Below, piece after piece: positions 60,584 to 64,000 of a DNA stretch of 64,000 nucleotides. Below the pieces are notes generated by a model. The model ran no database searches. It was given only the letters and a program-made list of their open reading frames with translations, and was not told the origin of the DNA. Numbering within the stretch: the stretch's first letter is position 1; every line of letters starts with the position of its first letter. Origin of the DNA: Artemisia argyi. Lineage: Eukaryota > Streptophyta > Magnoliopsida > Asterales > Asteraceae. The stretch covers positions 201,848,718 to 201,912,717 of the forward strand of contig CM060688.1 in the NCBI GenBank assembly GCA_030686995.1, in the 5' to 3' direction. The translations under genes were made by a program, and so were the position numbers.

Positions 60584-61160
60584 CGCAACAACCACTAATA
60601 TCACGATAGGCTGACTTTTTTGTGTGACAGGTGCGATGGCTTTGGACTTACGGCGTATAGTTGGCTTCGATTTGACGGAGACGATAGGCTTTAAGGCTAT
60701 GTTAGGTTAAAGATTTGATAGAGTTTAATTTATAGATTTTATGTAAGTGTATATAGTAGTATATATTAATGAGTTACTTCGAAACGTTTAATAACACTCA
60801 CGTACTTGAAAGACTTGGTCATATAGGAGCGTATAATAGCTTTATAACATTATTACGTCACTACAATGTGTTTTCAAATAACTTTAAAATAAAATACACT
60901 GCCTCGTAAAGCGGGTTGTGGTGTCAAGCTTTGCTCTACATAGGAGAACATGAAATGAAGCTCATCTCTTAAAGAGAATACGAGGTTCCAGTTATGGAGG
61001 CAACATAGGCAATTTGCACTATAGAGATCAACCGGATGTAGTTGGCTAGGATGGCCCATAATTGGATATAGAGGAGGTGGTGTATATGAAGGTGATGATG
61101 ATGTGGTCATGGCATAGTTTAAAGGACTTATTGGTGAAATAGTTAGTATGATATCCATAT
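60584..61160. repeat. Duplication unit B, right part
   Basis: Continues the unit interrupted at 22897. It matches 21193-21799 and stops at GATATCCAT, after which the two copies differ. Confidence 0.85.
60874..61160 (-). pseudogene. Second copy of the proline-rich repeat-family ORF remnant
   Basis: Encodes MDIILTISPISPLNYAMTTS to LHNWNLVFSLRDELHFMFSY, parallel to 21514-21799. The upstream part (MSTAQ...) is missing because the duplication ends here. Confidence 0.45.
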
Positions 61161-62089
61161 ATATTGATTTTAAAGCATGATACATAACTAGAGTCACTTT
61201 ATTTTGCATAATCTAATTTTGGTGTATACTAAAGGACAAATTCTCATCATTCATCTAGTTTGATCTAATGGTGGAGATTAACCTAAGATTAAATGAGGAA
61301 ACATAAGTCTATGTTTTTTTTTTTCTTTTTTTTTTGCTTTTTCTGTTTGTCTTTCTTATTGTTGATACAAAAGTTGGGCGTTCCTTGTTTGGACTCCGGT
61401 TCCCGTATTAATTGGATCTTAATGCTTGAGACCTGCGCACTAAGAAAGCAAACAACACCGTTAGGCTTATCGTGGGATTGTCTCCCACGATTATCCTTCG
61501 GCGTGAGAGTAAGTAATCGGTTTAGGGTTTTAGTGAAGCATAGGGTGATTAGATGATACCTCAATGAGAGCCGTGATATTCTTTATATACACACGAAATC
61601 CTTATTGGTTTTGTGTTCCTTAATCTTCGGCGTATCCCGCCTTATATGGTCTGGTGATCTTTATCCATAAATAAGAGATCACTATCAAGACCGTGAATAA
61701 TATAATCGGGTTTGGGCTTTCGTGAGCCCAAATCCTTGTCGTGGTAGCTCACACATGATGGGCTTGAGTATTAGTAGTGTCCATTGGTCAGGTTCGTGAC
61801 CCGAGTGCGGACTATACGTCATCATGTCCCCCCAGTCTAGAATGCGCAAGGTGCAACCGCGTATGCTAGACTAACTACTGCAGCGGAAAATTATTCAGAA
61901 TGCGTGGCGGGGAAGCTTCAAGTATTTCCCGCCAAAAATAAATATATGGTGTATCTAGTCCAAATTAGTCCGAATATCCCTCAGAAATCGTGAGGAGGTG
62001 GGTGAAAAGTGTTGTACCTCTTGATCTCCCAGCCACACGATTAGAACTAGTGGGATCCACATGTCAAACATCCAAGGCTGTGGGTAACC
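61161..62089 (+). other. Promoter or LTR-like region upstream of the gag-like gene
   Basis: No ORF. It contains poly-T with ACA-like ends near 61312-61335, an inverted repeat GGGCTTTCGTGAGCCC near 61708, and several TGCGCA-type motifs. It may be the 5' LTR of the following element; I could not fix TG...CA borders. Confidence 0.4.
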
Positions 62090-62098
62090 CTATATAAA
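62090..62098 (+). promoter_or_regulatory. TATA box
   Basis: CTATATAAA, 139 bp before the ATG at 62237, followed by a CT/CA-rich leader typical of plant 5' untranslated regions. Confidence 0.6.
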
Positions 62099-62236
62099 GG
62101 GTATCCTCTCTTTCACTGTGATTGCCACAGTAAAAACTTCATTTCCACCATTGTTAAGTTTCTCAAACATCAATCAAGAACTCAACTTTTACTAAGGTAA
62201 TAGCGCGTGCGCATCCGAATCCATCAAATTCTCATA

Positions 62237-64000
62237 ATGGTTCGCCAACTGTCTGATTTTACCTCCGATATAACCGAGGATGAACTGCGTGAGTTCACCT
62301 CGGATTATTATATTCCTCTCGCCTTGCATCCGGTTGTACCGGTGGCGACTGCATCCATTGCTGATTTCCCTGAGGGAAAAGTAGGGGTATACACGCGCTT
62401 TTTCCAATTTGCGAATCAGCGCGTGCCCATTTCACTATTGTTGTGCGATATCTTTAATCATTATCGCCTTCATATATCCCAGTTGCACTGTATAGGCGCA
62501 GCTAAAATAACCAATTTTGAAATAAACTGTCGCTTGTTGGCGATTAATCCCACCGTCAATCTCTTCCGCGCATTTTATCACACGACGTGGTCAAACGGGT
62601 GGGTGTCCTTTTCCAAGCGCGCAGGGCAGCTGCAGTGCTATACGGAAAAACTAGATGCGCTTAGGAACTGGCGGGAGAACTTTTTCTGGGTAGATGAGAC
62701 AGTATTCCCTTGGAACTTGGAGTTCTATACTTAAGGATCGTTACCAAAGGATGAGCGCCCAAACCCCGGGACGTACAGCGCAGATGACGCTGAGACAATA
62801 AATGCCAACCGTATTCCCATCAACTCCTACCCAGAAGAGTTTTTGGTACATATGGGCATAAGCCGCAACTACTTCCAAGGGCCTTACGAGGTGCCAACAT
62901 TTTCGGACGAGGATAGCCGGGGTGGGTGCTTGTCCTTCCTTTCCTTCGCATCTGTAGTGTAAGCGCTCTCTTGTATTGTAAATTTATGTAACTCCATTTT
63001 GTTTTTTGTTTGTTTTTGTTGCGCAGAGATGGATCTGTTCAGCGTAGTGAAGCTATCGAAGCCCACACAGGTAACCGTGGGGGTGCGTCCTTTGAAAGAT
63101 GGTGAGACACCAATTTTGGAGGCTACAGCAGGGTGCACCATGGAGATTGCGCAGGAAGAGCCAGAGAATGCCTCCTCTGAGATTTTAGAGGTGACCCCGT
63201 GCGCAGTGTTCCGAGCCTGAGGGTACAATCCCCTGAGCCATCACACGCAGAATCGTCAGAAGGCGTGGGGATCCTTGGGGCTGAGAGTGAGCCGGAGGAG
63301 GCAATCCAGGGGTGAAGCGTAAGAAGGCTTCTGGCGATGATGGCGCAGGCACATCCAAGAGAAGACGCCATGTTATCACTGTGGATGTGTCTTCAGATGA
63401 GGATGCGTCGCTTACCTTTGCTGCGCAGGATACAACTGAAACTCCTCCCCCCGAGTAAGTAACGAAACCTGTGTCTTTAGAACTTCACTTTATTTTCTCC
63501 GTTAATATAATAACTTGTAACCATTGCCATTTGCGTGCAGTGTTGAAGCTGCTGGGGATGCTGCTGCGCATATTGATGGTCTTCCGCAGGAGAGCCAAGA
63601 GACTGAGCCAAAAACTTTTGAGGATGTGTCAACGGATCGTCTCATGGAGGAGTTAAGTTTGGCTGCTGCGCACCAGGTCTCCTTAGTTGCACAGCTGAAG
63701 GCATGGTATGCTGGTGAATGTAGCAGTAGTACACAAAAGGATGAAGAGATTGCGCTACTGAAGGCGCAGTTGGCTGATGCGCGGGCTGAGGTAGAGTCAA
63801 CAAGTGCGTATGCCAAGAAGCTCGCTGAGGAGAAGATGTCTTTGCTTGCCCAAGTGAGCCAAGAGCGTTCTGCCTTCGATAAGTATAAGGGCACGTATCT
63901 TTGGGTTTTGAAGTACATGGAGCAGAACAAGAGCAAGCACTTCTCGCAGTTGGATGAGTTTTGCAAGTTCGTGGATGATGCGTTGGAGCAGCAAGAGGGT
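62237..64000 (+). pseudogene. Gag-like gene with 'putative gypsy-type transposon' domain, broken, runs off window
   Basis: Starts MVRQLSDFTSDITEDELREF. Residues about 42-165 match the plant putative gypsy-type transposon domain (PF04195-like): ADFPEGKVGVYTRFFQFANQ, HISQLHCIGAAKITNFEINC, SNGWVSFSKR, LRNWRENFFWVDETVFPW. An in-frame TAA at 62732-62734 interrupts it, then the frame continues (PKDERPNPGTYS). An intron at about 62957-63028 precedes MDLFSVVKLSKPTQ. Frameshifts lie near 63195-63215 and 63313. A second GT-AG intron spans 63457-63539. The last part is coiled-coil-like (EEIALLKAQLADARAEVEST). Such genes sit in the gag position of Tat-type retroelements. The function is unproven. Confidence 0.65.
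63457..63539 (+). other. GT-AG intron in the gag-like gene
   Basis: Donor GTAAGTAACG and acceptor ATTTGCGTGCAG. It joins TTETPPPE to the Ala/Asp-rich start of the coiled-coil segment. Confidence 0.6.

Larger units (their letters stand above)
22893..60588 (-). mobile_element. Athila-like Ty3/gypsy retrotransposon, split by a nested Tekay dimer
   Basis: Perfect 5-bp target duplication cgcaa (22893-22897 and 60584-60588), TG...CA LTRs, tRNA-Asp-type PBS, polypurine tract, and gag-protease-RT-RNase H-integrase in that order on the minus strand. Without the 22.7-kb nested insertion the element is about 15 kb. There is no envelope-like ORF between integrase and the 3' LTR. Gag-protease is frameshifted and integrase has a deletion, so it is not autonomous. 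The paralogous sequence near 21190-21200 gives the empty target site. Confidence 0.95.

Overview
This window is repeat-rich nuclear DNA from a flowering plant. The evidence is GT-AG introns, plant-type WNK kinase, JMJ25-like demethylase and D-glycerate 3-kinase exons, Ty3/gypsy retrotransposons of the Athila and Tekay types, a CACTA terminus, and MITEs. Proline-rich ORF remnants and the retroelement style resemble what I recall from Asteraceae (tribe Anthemideae); that placement is inference. I found no intact, clearly functional host gene.

Layout. 1-2.7 kb: minus-strand remnants of a JMJ25-like gene plus an unrecognised exon-like ORF, both with in-frame TAG codons. 3.55-7.58 kb: four (TA)n tracts separating three different terminal-inverted-repeat elements. 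7.6-9.5 kb: unassigned. 9.57-9.75 kb: truncated 5' end of a WNK gene. 9.75-16 kb: an LTR-like tract on the minus strand with a 54-bp minisatellite, a Stowaway-like MITE, a large foldback element in a (TA)n tract, and a 729-bp TRIM-like mini-retrotransposon with a perfect 5-bp target duplication. 16-22.9 kb: duplicated pieces of a minus-strand WNK kinase gene, one ending against a CACTA terminus, a stranded exon of D-glycerate 3-kinase, and a tandem duplication of the WNK upstream region.

22.9-60.6 kb is one nested insertion. An Athila-like Ty3/gypsy element on the minus strand (LTRs of about 3.88 kb, tRNA-Asp-type PBS, target duplication cgcaa) landed in one copy of the WNK upstream duplication. 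It was itself split between protease and reverse transcriptase by a 22.7-kb plus-strand Tekay/Del-like element (target duplication cttca). The inner element is a dimer, LTR-internal-LTR-internal-LTR. Both internal regions share the same set of stop codons and frameshifts, although all three LTRs are nearly identical.

60.6-61.2 kb resumes the interrupted duplication. 61.2-64 kb holds a promoter-like region (TATA at 62090) and a broken, intron-containing gag-like gene with the 'putative gypsy-type transposon' domain, running off the window end.

Order of events, from nesting and by-eye divergence: WNK tandem duplication and decay, then Athila insertion (30-odd LTR differences in 3.88 kb), then the Tekay dimer (about 8-14 LTR differences in 3.6 kb). 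The genes do not form a working pathway; the window is mainly a record of gene decay and transposon layering.
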